Source: Anaerocolumna sedimenticola (GTDB taxonomy: Bacteria > Bacillota > Clostridia > Lachnospirales > Lachnospiraceae). Taken from it: a stretch of 64,000 bases of DNA. Position 1 is the first letter of the stretch. Each line of letters opens with the position of its first letter. The translations under genes and the position numbers were made by a program. The notes beneath the pieces were generated by a model, which did no database searches, was not told the origin of the DNA, and saw only the letters and a program-made list of their open reading frames with translations. This document shows positions 1-10,015 of this stretch, piece by piece. The DNA is taken from contig NZ_CP048000.1 of assembly GCF_009931695.1 (NCBI RefSeq), positions 2,249,501-2,313,500 on the forward strand, read 5' to 3'.

Positions 1-601
1 AGACAGAACGTTTCCGGTTTATATCTTATCCGGAAGACTTCTATATTCATTTTTCTCAAACAGTACAAAAGTAGCTATGAAATCCATCCGGACACATAGC
101 GGTATGATTAAGAAAGTATATGTTCCTAAATATATGTATCCGTTATCAAGTATACTGACGGATTATATTATATTTTTAATTTCATTAATAATATTAGTAT
201 TAGTTGGTATTATTTTAAGAGTTGAACCGACCTTTTATTTATTCCAGGCCGTTATACCATTGGTTTTAATGCCAGTTATGGCTTACGGAATCGGTTTAAT
301 ACTGGCTACTTTATCGGTATTCTTCCGTGACTTAGAATATATCTGGTCCGTTGCTTTAATGATGGTTATGTATACATCAGCTATCTTTTACAGACCTGCT
401 AAAATTATAGATGCCGGTTATGGATGGTTATTAGAAATTAATCCTCTCTATTCTATCGTGATCAATTTCAGAAATTCCATATTTGGTATGCCGTTGGATC
501 AAAGAGCATTTTCACTGTCCTTATTATACAGTTTCGGCTTTTTAATCATCGGTACAATTATGTTTCTTAAGAAACAAGATGAATTTATCCTTCACGTATA
601 G
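1..601 (+). CDS. ABC-2 type polysaccharide export permease (Wzm-like), 5' end cut by window
   Basis: This is the membrane subunit of an ABC exporter for lipid-linked surface polysaccharide or teichoic-acid-type polymer. The reading frame is open from base 2 to the stop at 601, so the N-terminus lies outside the window. The visible part has the family's cytoplasmic loop (IKKVYVPKYMYP), four strongly hydrophobic segments, the FFRDLEYIW motif and the NPLY segment near the C-terminus, all typical of the TagG/RfbA/Wzm family. The matching ATPase gene starts 80 bases downstream. A second exporter pair lies at 10.0-12.0 kb, so the locus has two such systems. The function is firm at family level; the polymer carried is unknown. 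Confidence 0.88.
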   Translation, partial: DRTFPVYILSGRLLYSFFSNSTKVAMKSIRTHSGMIKKVYVPKYMYPLSSILTDYIIFLISLIILVLVGIILRVEPTFYLFQAVIPLVLMPVMAYGIGLILATLSVFFRDLEYIWSVALMMVMYTSAIFYRPAKIIDAGYGWLLEINPLYSIVINFRNSIFGMPLDQRAFSLSLLYSFGFLIIGTIMFLKKQDEFILHV

Positions 602-681
602 TTTTATACTGCCTTAACATATGGTTTCTGGTAAAATAAAAGTATCGTGTTCAGGTTATAAACATAAAAAGGAGTCATACT

Positions 682-1419
682 ATGGAAAAACCTGTTGTAG
701 AAGTAAAACATGTAAGTATGCGATTTAACCTATCTTCTCAGAAGGTAGATAATCTGAAAGAATATTTTATTAAATTAGTTAGAAAAGAATTGAAATATAA
801 TGAGTTCTGGGCATTAAAAAATGTAAATCTAAAAGTAAATAAAGGAGACCGTTTAGGAATATTAGGTTTAAACGGTGCCGGTAAAAGTACTTTACTTAAA
901 ATAATAGCGGGTGTTTTAAAACCCACGGAAGGTTCCGTAACCGTAAAGGGGAAAATCGCTCCTCTGTTGGAACTTGGTGCCGGTTTCGAGCCGGAATATA
1001 CCGGAGCTGAAAATATCTACTTATATGGGGCAGTTTTAGGATATCCCAGAGAATTTATAGCTGAAAAATATAATGAAATTATTGAATTTTCAGAGCTTGG
1101 TAAATTCATTGACGTACCGCTTAAAAATTATTCCTCCGGTATGAAATCAAGGCTCGGCTTTGCTATTGCAACTGTCGTGGAACCGGATGTATTAATCTTA
1201 GATGAAGTTCTGGCTGTTGGTGATGCCAAGTTTAAGAAAAAATGCGAGGCAAAAATTCAGTCTATGTTCGACAAAGGGGTTACCGTTTTATTTGTATCCC
1301 ACTCCTTACCACAGGTACAAAAGATCTGTAATAAGGCAATATTACTGGAACACGGTAAGATTATTGCAAATGGAGGTATTGAGGAAGTCAGTGCGATATA
1401 TGAGGAGAAGACGAAGTAG
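682..1419 (+). CDS. Polysaccharide/teichoic acid ABC exporter ATP-binding protein (Wzt/TagH-like)
   Basis: This is the ATPase that drives export by the permease just upstream. In 245 residues it shows Walker A (GLNGAGKST, residues 62-70), the LELGAGFEPEYTG segment that marks the polysaccharide-exporter branch, the signature YSSGMKSRL near 155, Walker B (VLILDEVLAV near 172) and the switch VSHS near 206. An AAAAAGGAG ribosome site sits just before the ATG. The protein ends right after the nucleotide-binding domain. It therefore lacks the C-terminal carbohydrate-binding extension present in the second Wzt of this window, which suggests export that does not depend on a chain-end mark. A rho-independent terminator follows. 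Confidence 0.93.
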   Translation: MEKPVVEVKHVSMRFNLSSQKVDNLKEYFIKLVRKELKYNEFWALKNVNLKVNKGDRLGILGLNGAGKSTLLKIIAGVLKPTEGSVTVKGKIAPLLELGAGFEPEYTGAENIYLYGAVLGYPREFIAEKYNEIIEFSELGKFIDVPLKNYSSGMKSRLGFAIATVVEPDVLILDEVLAVGDAKFKKKCEAKIQSMFDKGVTVLFVSHSLPQVQKICNKAILLEHGKIIANGGIEEVSAIYEEKTK

Positions 1420-1496
1420 ATTCATGATAGGATTGTTGAATATAGTAGTAAGTGAATTTATCAAAGTTACCTCATCAGTTAAGCGTGATAAAGATT

Positions 1497-1527
1497 GCTG
1501 TCCAAGTGTTGGGCAGCATTTTTTTTT
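1497..1527 (+). terminator. Rho-independent terminator after the first exporter operon
   Basis: A 9-bp stem (1497-1505 with 1509-1517, one G-U pair, loop GTG) is followed by a run of nine T. It lies about 80 bases after the ATPase stop and closes the permease-ATPase unit. Confidence 0.85.
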
Positions 1528-2001
1528 GCAGCTTTCAAGTTTTTTTCATATATTTCATCGGTATCCTTATGAATATATTACATTATAAACTTTTTTTAGC
1601 ATAATAGCCATGTGATAAGCAAAAACATTCATAAGTTGATACCGACCCGTATAATACTTTCCATAATACAATTTCGTATTTAAAATCCCTTAGAATCTTT
1701 CCGTTCAAAATATCTTGTGTTATATCAGTAAAGCAGTTTTTTAAATCAAAAAGTCGATGGCATTGTGATTCATTTCTACAGCAGCATTAAGTGTGACTAA
1801 GACAATTTAATTATTTGGGCGGTCACTTATCATAAATGAAAACAGGACATCTATCATATCAACCCTGGAGTCACTGAGGTATAACTCATTTATTTGGGGA
1901 TTTAAGATATAAATACCCCCCAGTGATAAGCAATGAATTTATTTCCATTGTTTTACTCTGGGGGTAACATACCTGTTAGACAGCTTTATTAACTTAGACA
2001 A
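1528..2001. other. Intergenic region between convergent genes, with one long hairpin
   Basis: I see no gene here. A long imperfect hairpin at about 1914-1966 pairs TACCCCCCAG with CTGGGGGTA and has an inner CAATG/CATTG stem. It lies just past the 3' end of the O-antigen ligase-like gene on the minus strand. It could stop or stabilise that transcript, but there is no good T-run on either side. Confidence 0.4.
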
Positions 2002-3822
2002 TTAATTCTCAGCATTTATCTTTAGTTTTAAATTAATAGCTACTCCTATACCGATTAATACCCAGAACACTGGTGCTACGGTGATAGTAGAGTCATTTGT
2101 TAAACCGGCTATCATATAACCGATGGTACCAATAAATATGGATACACCTGCCTGAGAATAGAAATTATTAAAAGTCCCCTTCCAGTAAAGTTTTATACTT
2201 GATATAAAATATAATAAATAAAATACCAGGAGAGCAATAAGAGATACGACACCGGATTGAACGCCTATCTGTAAATACAAATTATGAGGCCTAGTAACCA
2301 ATTGACCGTCAAAACCATAATTATGCAGGTTAACGTAATCTTGTTGTGGAAAAGCGAAAACAAAGGTATCGGCTCCGGAACCAAGCAGTACATATTTCTT
2401 TAATAAGGGAATCGTTCGTGACCATAGATAGCCTCTTCCTGTTGCAAAATTTTCGTAACCTTTAAAAAATGTTGAATCAGCTGTTTTAATTTTATCAAAT
2501 TTGCCTTTACCGTTCAAATAGTAGAAAGTGTTATCTCCTAACTGATTGGTGAAAATCCAATCCTTACCATCAATATTAACTTTTAAACAGACTATATTAT
2601 CATATATTGCAGGAGTCACAGAAATACCCGTGAACCTGGGATCCGAAATCATGAAACTACCGGTATCAGATACAGTGTAGGGGATAACTTCACTATTTGT
2701 ATCTTCTAAAATTACAGTAATGCTTTTATCACTGGTATCTGTATTTACTTTTAAAATATTATCTATATACGTAATTAAAAGAACATCTTCAGTTTTGATA
2801 TCCGTTAAAGCAGAAGTAGTTTTAGGAACATTAAAAATCGTGTTAACAGTATTTGTTATGGCTGTGTATTTAACAGCTCCCAATATTAGAATTCCAGCAA
2901 TACATACGCCTATAACAGCAAATGTAACCTTTGATTTACGAAAGATATACTTTCGGAATAAAACTAAAATAAAAACAATAGCAAAGGAAAGACTGATTAA
3001 ACTTGTTTTGGACTGGGAACCAATTAAACTGATTGCTAATCCGACTAATGCAGTTATGTAAAGAGTAATTTGACTTTTCTTTTTTTCTAAAATCGCTAAG
3101 CCTAGAAGAATTGGAGCGATTAACGAAGCATAGACACCCACATAATTGGGATTATATAGAGTCAGATAAACCCGGTTGGCTCCGAAGTTAAATTTTAATC
3201 CTAATTCATTCCAATATTTCCGTGGTAATACCAGATATTTTGCTAAATCGGTAGTTATAAAATCATGTCCTGTAACTTGGGACAAACCTAATAAGCTAAA
3301 TACTAAAATTCCAATTAACAGATATTTAAATATAAACCGGATATCATCTTCCGTTTTAATAAATAGAAAAGCGTAATATACGATCAGGCAGTAACCCAGT
3401 AGTACAAAAACAGATTCAAATTGTTCATAAATACCGCTTAAACCAAAGGATAAATGAGCAGAGAACAAAGTAGATATTAACGCAAGTAAACCATAAATGA
3501 ATATTGGGATCAACATTTTTGAAAATTGTAAGGAGCTTTTATCCTGATATACTTTGTAAATGATCATCAATATCATGATAGAACAAACGATAAGAAAAAA
3601 TACCTGTTTAAAATATAAAAATGCGTCAAACCAGGATGTTTCATTCGTAAACCAATTATATTTTGATAAACCCGGATCGTATTCATGAAACCGCATGATA
3701 AAAGGCAGAATAGCGGCAATGAATACTAAAGGCAGTAAATATAATTTATTGTCCTGATTATTAAAGGTTTTTGATTTTGAAGCAGCAGGGGATTGCTTCT
3801 TGTTATATTGTGAAGCTTTCAT
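2002..3822 (-). CDS. O-antigen ligase / polymerase family membrane protein (Wzy_C type)
   Basis: A 606-residue multi-pass membrane protein that would transfer or polymerise undecaprenyl-linked glycan on the outer face of the membrane. After a basic, polar N-terminus (about 35 residues) there are roughly ten hydrophobic segments. A large extracytoplasmic loop at about 340-470 includes GRGYLWSRTIPLLKKYVLLG and ends at RPHNLYLQIGVQSGV; the R-H-N-YLQ pattern after a long loop is the hallmark of WaaL/Wzy-type enzymes. The soluble insertion before it is longer than in classical WaaL, as in other Firmicute members. AAGGAGACC lies just upstream of the ATG. It is divergent from the sugar transferase gene. 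Ligase or polymerase cannot be decided from sequence. Confidence 0.85.
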   Translation of the reverse strand: MKASQYNKKQSPAASKSKTFNNQDNKLYLLPLVFIAAILPFIMRFHEYDPGLSKYNWFTNETSWFDAFLYFKQVFFLIVCSIMILMIIYKVYQDKSSLQFSKMLIPIFIYGLLALISTLFSAHLSFGLSGIYEQFESVFVLLGYCLIVYYAFLFIKTEDDIRFIFKYLLIGILVFSLLGLSQVTGHDFITTDLAKYLVLPRKYWNELGLKFNFGANRVYLTLYNPNYVGVYASLIAPILLGLAILEKKKSQITLYITALVGLAISLIGSQSKTSLISLSFAIVFILVLFRKYIFRKSKVTFAVIGVCIAGILILGAVKYTAITNTVNTIFNVPKTTSALTDIKTEDVLLITYIDNILKVNTDTSDKSITVILEDTNSEVIPYTVSDTGSFMISDPRFTGISVTPAIYDNIVCLKVNIDGKDWIFTNQLGDNTFYYLNGKGKFDKIKTADSTFFKGYENFATGRGYLWSRTIPLLKKYVLLGSGADTFVFAFPQQDYVNLHNYGFDGQLVTRPHNLYLQIGVQSGVVSLIALLVFYLLYFISSIKLYWKGTFNNFYSQAGVSIFIGTIGYMIAGLTNDSTITVAPVFWVLIGIGVAINLKLKINAEN

Positions 3823-4054
3823 AGTTGGTCTCCTTAATAATTATTTTAGATTGTCCTATTTATACATTTTAATATTTATCATCTGTATTTACAAGTAATA
3901 AATAAAAATTGCAAATTCAGATTATTAAATAGTAAGAATCTTAAGAAAAAAGCAAAAAGTTTGTCAATAATATGAAAGATTTATAAATGACTTGTATTAG
4001 TTAGTCATATTAATTATAATATTAATTATAGTAAAGAAATGGTGGTAGTGACCT

Positions 4055-4654
4055 ATGTACATAAAGTATTTTAAGGGAGTTTTAGACCTTACATTGTCTC
4101 TTTTGGCAGTCATATTATTATCCTGGCTATTTGTAATTTTAATAATTGTTATAAAATTGACATCAAAAGGGCCTGTTTTCTTTAAGCAAAGACGAATCGG
4201 GAAGAAAAGGCGGGAATTTAACATATTAAAATTTCGAACGATGCGGATCGATGCTCCAAAGGATACTCCAACCCATCTGCTTAGCAATCCGGAGCAATAC
4301 ATAACCCCAGTTGGTAAGTTTTTAAGAAAGACAAGTTTGGATGAATTACCTCAATTATTTAATATTATAAAAGGTGATATGTCCATTGTTGGACCAAGGC
4401 CTGCCTTATGGAATCAATATGATTTAATAGAAGAACGGGATAAGTATGGTGCAAATGATATAAGACCGGGACTTACGGGCTGGGCGCAAATCAATGGCAG
4501 AGATGAACTACCCATTAAGATAAAGGCTGAATTGGATGGAGAATACATAAAAAGATTGAGTTTTCTGTTTGATGTAAGATGTATATTGCGGACCGCCTAC
4601 AGTGTCATTAAGCATGATGGAGTAAAAGAGGGATCTGCAGAAGTCAGGGAATGA
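4055..4654 (+). CDS. Initiating undecaprenyl-phosphate sugar phosphotransferase (bacterial sugar transferase family)
   Basis: It would attach the first sugar-1-phosphate to undecaprenyl phosphate at the inner face of the membrane and so start glycan assembly. In 199 residues it has one N-terminal re-entrant/transmembrane helix (about 10-35), then the family blocks GPVFFKQRRIGK, FRTM, the catalytic TSLDELPQL (Asp-Glu), GDMSIVGPRP and RPGLTGWAQINGR. This is the short PglC/WcaJ-C type with only the catalytic domain. It heads a long rightward biosynthesis operon. The sugar specificity (Glc, Gal, GlcNAc, diNAcBac) is not predictable. Confidence 0.93.
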   Translation: MYIKYFKGVLDLTLSLLAVILLSWLFVILIIVIKLTSKGPVFFKQRRIGKKRREFNILKFRTMRIDAPKDTPTHLLSNPEQYITPVGKFLRKTSLDELPQLFNIIKGDMSIVGPRPALWNQYDLIEERDKYGANDIRPGLTGWAQINGRDELPIKIKAELDGEYIKRLSFLFDVRCILRTAYSVIKHDGVKEGSAEVRE

Positions 4655-4816
4655 TTTTTATATAATAGAAATATTTAAATATAATAAGTTTAGCTTATAT
4701 TAAATTCTCCTCGCAGGAGTTCTTACCGCTTAGATTTTGTAAACACTACGTTACAAAGAACAAGAAAAGATGGTTCTCATTTACCTGATGATAATATTGA
4801 AAGGAAGTTGGATATT

Positions 4817-5608
4817 ATGAAGAAAGTTCTTGTAATCGGTGCCCACAGTTATATCGGTCAAAAATTCAAGGAATATGTATCAGCCAATGATTTAAAAGAT
4901 TTAAGCGTTGATATGGTCAGTGCTTCCGACGGAACCTGGAGAAAAGTTGAGTTCACAGGGTATGATTCAGTCTTACACCTTTCAGGAATTGTACATAGAA
5001 AAGAAAAAAAGAGTATGGAAGCTATTTATTATGAAGTAAATCATAAGCTGGCAGTAGAAATTGCTAATAGAGCAAAGATAAGTCATGTAAAACAATTTAT
5101 ATTTATGAGTACAGCTGCAGTTTATGGATCCTATACAGGGTGTATTACAAAAAATACATTGCCTAATCCTACTACTTTTTATGGTAAATCTAAGCTGGCA
5201 GCTGAGCAGGATATAATTCAGTTACAGGATGATGAATTTAAAGTAGCTATTGTACGCCCACCAATGGTATATGGAGAGGGGTGCAAGGGTAATTATCCGA
5301 GGTTAGTTAAACTGGCGAAATATACTCCGATATTCCCGGACTTTCATAATAAGAGAAGTATGATACATATTAATACATTATTAGAGTATATAGCGCAATT
5401 ATTAAGATATGAGAATTATGGGTATTTTCATCCACAAGACAAAAAATATGGGGATACTTGTAAAATTGTTTTGACTATTCGTGATAAAATGGGTAAAAAA
5501 ACTTTTTTAATCAAAAATTTTATTATTCTAGTTATATTATTAAAACTACGTATTAATATAGTTGAAAAGATTTTTGGTGATTTTTATTACAGTATGAATA
5601 TGGAGTAG
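4817..5608 (+). CDS. NAD-dependent epimerase/dehydratase (extended SDR family), possibly shortened at the C-terminus
   Basis: A sugar-nucleotide epimerase/dehydratase or reductase of the extended SDR family. The Rossmann start VLVIGAHSYIG is at the N-terminus, FMSTAAVYG carries the catalytic Ser, and YGKSK is the catalytic Tyr-xxx-Lys. RPPMVYGEG and a C-terminal part ending FGDFYYSMNME follow. I chose the ATG at 4817 because AAGGAAG lies 9 bases before it; an in-frame TTG at 4808 is less likely. Relatives usually run some 15-20 residues beyond the point where this one stops, so a late truncation is possible, though no convincing continuation is visible in another frame. The substrate is unknown. 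Confidence 0.85.
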   Translation: MKKVLVIGAHSYIGQKFKEYVSANDLKDLSVDMVSASDGTWRKVEFTGYDSVLHLSGIVHRKEKKSMEAIYYEVNHKLAVEIANRAKISHVKQFIFMSTAAVYGSYTGCITKNTLPNPTTFYGKSKLAAEQDIIQLQDDEFKVAIVRPPMVYGEGCKGNYPRLVKLAKYTPIFPDFHNKRSMIHINTLLEYIAQLLRYENYGYFHPQDKKYGDTCKIVLTIRDKMGKKTFLIKNFIILVILLKLRINIVEKIFGDFYYSMNME

Positions 5609-5662
5609 AAATAGCATTGCGAGTTATCACTTATAATAATTTTGTATTTTATAGAGGTGTTT

Positions 5663-6802
5663 ATGAAAAAAGCATTAATAATAACTACAGTCAGTGGTTT
5701 TGTACCGCAATTTGAGATGAATAATGTAAGAATTCTGCAGTCCCTGGGATATGAGGTACATTATGCGACTAATTATAATATACCTGTTTATGGAAAAGAC
5801 AATCATCGATTAGACAATACTGGAATTATAAGACATCAAATTAATTTTGTGAGATCACCATTTGATATCATTAGTAATCTAAAAGCATATAAGCAATTAA
5901 AAACATTAATGAATATAGAAAGGTTTGATTTGGTTCACTGTCACACACCGATGGGAGGAGTATTAGGAAGGGTAGCAGCTAATGCTACAAAGACTACTCC
6001 TGTAATATATACTGCACATGGATTTCATTTCTTTAAAGGGGCTACATTCACCAATTGGTTATTCTATTATCCCGTAGAAAAGTTGCTAGCACAAATAACT
6101 GATGTTATAATCACAATTAATAAAGAAGATTACGTAAATGCAAAAAAGTTTAAATTAAGACAGAATGGAACAGTAGAATATATAAAAGGTATTGGAATTA
6201 ATACAGAAATAGGTTATAATAGAAAAGTCATTAAACTGGAAAAATGCGAAGAACTGGGAGTCAGCAATGACTCTTTTCTTCTAACAAGTGTTGGAGAGCT
6301 GATTAAGAGAAAAAATCATATAGTAATAATTAAGGCACTTGCAAAACTTAAAAATATGAATATTACATATTTAATTTGCGGTACTGGTTCTTTAGAAAAT
6401 TATTTAAAACATGTTGTGAATAAACTGAAATTGGAAAACCAAGTAATATTTGCAGGTTATAGGAATGATATTAGTGAAATACTTCAAATAACTGACTGCT
6501 TTGTTTTTCCGTCATTACAGGAAGGACTACCAGTTGCTTTGTTGGAGGCTATGGCTATGGGATTACCAGTTATTTGTTCAAAAATACGTGGTAATATTGA
6601 TCTAATAGATAATGGGGGTGGAGAATTAGTCAATGCTTCTGATGTTAATGGATTTGCTCAGGCTTTTAATAAAATGTTAAATAATAAGGAGAAACTAAGT
6701 ACTTATGGATTGTATAATAGACATAGGATTAAGGATTATGATATAAATATGGTTAGTGAGAAAATGAAAAATATTTACATTGGGATAATGAATAGAAGTT
6801 GA
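5663..6802 (+). CDS. Glycosyltransferase family 4 (GT-B fold)
   Basis: A cytoplasmic glycosyltransferase that adds one sugar to the growing lipid-linked glycan. Domain order: an N-terminal Rossmann domain with VHCHTPMGGVLGR and YTAHGFHFFKG (about residues 95-130), then the donor-binding domain with SVGELIKRKNH (about 210) and the family motif FPSLQEGLPVALLEAMAMG (about 290-310), whose Glu contacts the donor. It resembles EpsD/CapM-type enzymes. The ATG at 5663 is preferred because AGAGGTG precedes it at 5653-5659; a TTG 21 bases upstream is in frame. Acceptor and donor are unknown. Confidence 0.9.
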   Translation: MKKALIITTVSGFVPQFEMNNVRILQSLGYEVHYATNYNIPVYGKDNHRLDNTGIIRHQINFVRSPFDIISNLKAYKQLKTLMNIERFDLVHCHTPMGGVLGRVAANATKTTPVIYTAHGFHFFKGATFTNWLFYYPVEKLLAQITDVIITINKEDYVNAKKFKLRQNGTVEYIKGIGINTEIGYNRKVIKLEKCEELGVSNDSFLLTSVGELIKRKNHIVIIKALAKLKNMNITYLICGTGSLENYLKHVVNKLKLENQVIFAGYRNDISEILQITDCFVFPSLQEGLPVALLEAMAMGLPVICSKIRGNIDLIDNGGGELVNASDVNGFAQAFNKMLNNKEKLSTYGLYNRHRIKDYDINMVSEKMKNIYIGIMNRS

Positions 6803-6829
6803 CGAGTGATTAGATTACGGGAGGGTATT

Positions 6830-7722
6830 GTGAAGAAAGTTCAAATCCTATTATCTTCATATAATGGGGAAAAGTTTATAAAAAAACAGATAGATAGTAT
6901 TTTACAACAAGATTTTAAAGAATTAAGTATACTTATTAGAGATGATGGTTCAAGTGATAGAACTATCGATATCATAAAAGAATATTCCTTATTACACAAA
7001 AATATAAAGTTTTATACAGGAAAAAATATAGGTGCACAGAATAGTTTTTTTAACCTACTAGAAAATGCTGATCAAACATGCGATTATTATGCATTAGCAG
7101 ATCAAGATGATATTTGGAAAAATAATAAGGTTAGTAAAGCAATAGATGAACTAGATAAATACGATAATAACTTTCCAGTTTTATATAGTAGTGATGTTAC
7201 TTTAGTAAATGAGCAATTAAAAATTATTAAAAATAAAATTAGAAATTATCATGTCTCACCATCATTTGGTAATGCATTAGTGGAAAACATATGTATTGGT
7301 TGTACACTAGTTTTAAATAAAAAATTACTTGATTTAATAACTAATAATATACCTCATTTTTCATATATGCACGATTGGTGGATATATATAGTAGCATCAT
7401 ATTTTGGTACTATCATATTTGATTATAATTCTTATGTTTTTTATCGGCAACATTCAAATAATGCTATAGGAACATATACAAATTTTTATTCAAAAATTTA
7501 TAAAAGAGTAAAAAATGTAAAAAAAATAGAGGACTTATTTTGCAACAGGCAAATGAATTTATGAATATATATGACATAAATAATCATGTATTAAACGATT
7601 TAATTAGCTATAAATCTAATTTTAGAAATCAAATAAGATTAGTTTTTTCTAAATATATATATAGACAAAATAAGTTTGATAATTTTATTTTTAAATGTTT
7701 ATTTCTGATAAGATATATTTAA
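6830..7722 (+). pseudogene. Glycosyltransferase family 2 (rhamnosyltransferase-like), frameshifted near 7545
   Basis: A GT-A fold transferase. Its N-terminus reads KVQILLSSYNGEKFIKKQ, with RDDGSSDRT at about residue 35-45, the metal site ADQDDIW at about 90 and a HDWW motif at about 185. The first frame ends in a short unrelated tail at 7564. The missing family C-terminus (QQANEFMNIYD...) continues in the -1 frame from about 7540 to 7722. One extra T in the TTTT run at about 7542-7545 would rejoin both parts into a protein of about 297 residues. The GTG at 6830 follows GGGAGGG and is a better start than the upstream GTG at 6806. Real decay, a phase-variable tract and a sequencing error are all possible. 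Confidence 0.78.
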
Positions 7723-7739
7723 CTTATAAAGGATAACTT

Positions 7740-8831
7740 ATGAAAATTTTATATTTTGCTCCAATTGCATATAATGGATTAAAACAAAGGCCGCAACATA
7801 TTGCAGAATTACTTTCTTTTAATAATGAAATTTGGTATATAGAACCTACAATTAGTATAATGAAATATTTATTAAAAGGAGGTAGAAATTATAAACTAGA
7901 ACAATATGATCAAAATCCAAACTTACATATTATAAAATTAGATGGGAGATTTACAGCTCATATAAGTTTGCAATACTTGGATTTTCTGAATTTAAATATA
8001 TTATCTGAATATTTACAATTGAGAAGATTAATAAATGAATGTGATATTATTTGGGTTGGCTATAGTGGTTGGTATAATTTAATATCTAAACTGAAAAATA
8101 AAAAAATAATTTATGATAAAATGGATGATGATGCTAATTTAACTTTAAATAAATTATTAAAAAGGTTAATCTTAAAAGTTGAACCTAAATTAATTAAAAA
8201 GGCTGATATTATATTTGTAACAGCAATAAAGTTTTATCAGGAGATATCTTCAAAAAGAGATAATGTTTATTATATACCTAATGCCTTTAATAAAAATATA
8301 GAAGTAAATAATAATATATTATTTGAAAATAATACTAATACTTCCGAAAAAAAAGTTTTTGGATATATTGGTACATTAGCTCATTGGTTTGATATAAAAG
8401 CCATAAATACTATATTAGAAGCAGATATTACTCATTATGTTTATCTAGTAGGCCCATGTCAGATAGCCAAGATAAATCATGAAAGAGTTAAATACTTTGG
8501 CGTAGTTGATAAAACGGAAATTGGCAAATATATTAATTTCTTTGACATATGTCTATTTCCTTTTCTAAATAATAAATTATTAAATACAATTGATCCTGTT
8601 AAAATATATGAGTACTTAGCATTAAATAAACCTGTAATTGCCATTAACAGTATAGAGACAAATAAATTTGGACAATTAATTCATACATATAGAGACTATA
8701 ATGAATTAAGAAAATTATCCAAAACTAAACTTGATCTTCCCTTTAATTTTAAATCTGATTATGATAAATTTTTTGTGGAGAACACATGGGAAAAAAGAGT
8801 AAATGATATTCTTAAGATATTAGATAAATAA
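7740..8831 (+). CDS. Glycosyltransferase, TuaH-like (GT-B)
   Basis: A 363-residue glycosyltransferase. The start FAPIAYNGLKQRPQHIAELL and the segment YDKMDDDANLT followed by KADIIFVTA are typical of TuaH-type enzymes from teichuronic acid clusters. The second domain starts at KVFGYIGTLAHWFDI (about 205) and has the late motif DPVKIYEYLALNKPVI (about 285), equivalent to the donor-binding Glu block of GT-B enzymes. It starts 17 bases after the previous reading frame ends, preceded by AAAGGATAAC. Composition is extremely AT-rich. The sugar is not predictable. Confidence 0.85.
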   Translation: MKILYFAPIAYNGLKQRPQHIAELLSFNNEIWYIEPTISIMKYLLKGGRNYKLEQYDQNPNLHIIKLDGRFTAHISLQYLDFLNLNILSEYLQLRRLINECDIIWVGYSGWYNLISKLKNKKIIYDKMDDDANLTLNKLLKRLILKVEPKLIKKADIIFVTAIKFYQEISSKRDNVYYIPNAFNKNIEVNNNILFENNTNTSEKKVFGYIGTLAHWFDIKAINTILEADITHYVYLVGPCQIAKINHERVKYFGVVDKTEIGKYINFFDICLFPFLNNKLLNTIDPVKIYEYLALNKPVIAINSIETNKFGQLIHTYRDYNELRKLSKTKLDLPFNFKSDYDKFFVENTWEKRVNDILKILDK

Positions 8832-8888
8832 AATATAATACAAGTTAAGGAGGAAATGATATAATCTACATATATCATATAATTATTT

Positions 8889-9992
8889 ATGAAAAAAGTT
8901 ATGCTTATATTTGGAACTCGACCGGAAGCAATTAAAATGTGTCCGTTAGTAAAAGAACTAAAAAAGAGAAAAAATATACAAACCATTGTATGTGTTACAG
9001 GTCAACATAGACAAATGCTGGATCAAGTATTAGATGCATTTAATGTTACACCTGACTATGATCTTGCAATTATGAAAGACAAGCAGACTTTATTTGATGT
9101 AACAATTGGAGTATTAAGTAATATAAAACCTATTTTAGAAAAGGAACATCCCGATATAGTACTCGTACATGGGGATACATCAACAACTTTTGTTACTTCA
9201 TTAGCGTGTTTTTATTTAAATATCCCAGTGGGTCATGTTGAAGCAGGTTTAAGAACATATAATTTATATTCTCCATATCCTGAAGAATTTAACCGCCAAG
9301 CAACAAGTATAATAGCAAAATATAATTTTGCTCCAACTGAATTGTCTAAAAATAATTTGTTAAATGAAGGAAAAGCAGAAGAGACTATTTTCGTGACAGG
9401 TAATACAGCTATAGATGCTTTAAAGACAACTGTTAAAAATACTTATAGCCATAAAGAATTAGAATGGGTATCAAATAGTAGATTAATTTTATTAACAGCT
9501 CATAGAAGAGAAAATCTTGGAGAACCATTATATAATATGTTTAGAGCAATTAAACGCATTGTTAATGAATTTAATAATATAAAAGTAATATATCCAATAC
9601 ATATGAATCCATTAGTGCGAAATGCTGCAAATGATATTTTAGGTAATCATGAACGAATTCATATTATAGAACCACTTGATGTATTAGATTTTCATAATTT
9701 TATAGCAAGATCGTATTTAATTCTTACAGACAGTGGTGGTATTCAAGAAGAAGCACCTTCATTAGGTAAGCCAGTATTAGTCATGAGAGATACTACAGAA
9801 CGTCCTGAAGGTATTAAAGCTGGTACTTTAAAGCTTGTAGGAACTAATGAGGAAATGATATATAATGAATTTAAAAATTTATTAATTAATGATATAGAGT
9901 ATATTAAAATGAGTAAAGCTTCAAATCCGTACGGAGATGGTTTTGCATGTAAAAGAATAGCAGATATACTAGAAGATGCTATGATTAACTAA
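8889..9992 (+). CDS. wecB: UDP-N-acetylglucosamine 2-epimerase (non-hydrolysing)
   Basis: It interconverts UDP-GlcNAc and UDP-ManNAc in the cytoplasm and so supplies ManNAc for surface polymers. The 367-residue chain is full length for the family. Its N-terminus LIFGTRPEAIKMCPLV is diagnostic, followed by VTGQHRQMLDQ, HGDTSTTF, GHVEAGLRTYN, FNRQ, LTAHRRENLG (active-site His-Arg-Arg-Glu), DSGGIQEEAPSLGKPVLVMR and TERPEG. It is also called MnaA in Firmicutes. It implies that the glycan built here contains ManNAc or a ManNAc-derived sugar. Confidence 0.96.
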   Translation: MKKVMLIFGTRPEAIKMCPLVKELKKRKNIQTIVCVTGQHRQMLDQVLDAFNVTPDYDLAIMKDKQTLFDVTIGVLSNIKPILEKEHPDIVLVHGDTSTTFVTSLACFYLNIPVGHVEAGLRTYNLYSPYPEEFNRQATSIIAKYNFAPTELSKNNLLNEGKAEETIFVTGNTAIDALKTTVKNTYSHKELEWVSNSRLILLTAHRRENLGEPLYNMFRAIKRIVNEFNNIKVIYPIHMNPLVRNAANDILGNHERIHIIEPLDVLDFHNFIARSYLILTDSGGIQEEAPSLGKPVLVMRDTTERPEGIKAGTLKLVGTNEEMIYNEFKNLLINDIEYIKMSKASNPYGDGFACKRIADILEDAMIN

Positions 9993-10015
9993 ATATTAAG
10001 AAAGGTTAAATAGTA

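Noticed and set aside
1202..1588. Open frame of 128 codons on the plus strand
   Set aside because: It overlaps the Wzt-like gene in another frame, shows no family pattern and runs through the terminator.
5585..5665. Frameshift at the end of the epimerase gene
   Set aside because: The protein seems slightly short, but no other frame gives a convincing family C-terminus, so natural truncation cannot be separated from error.
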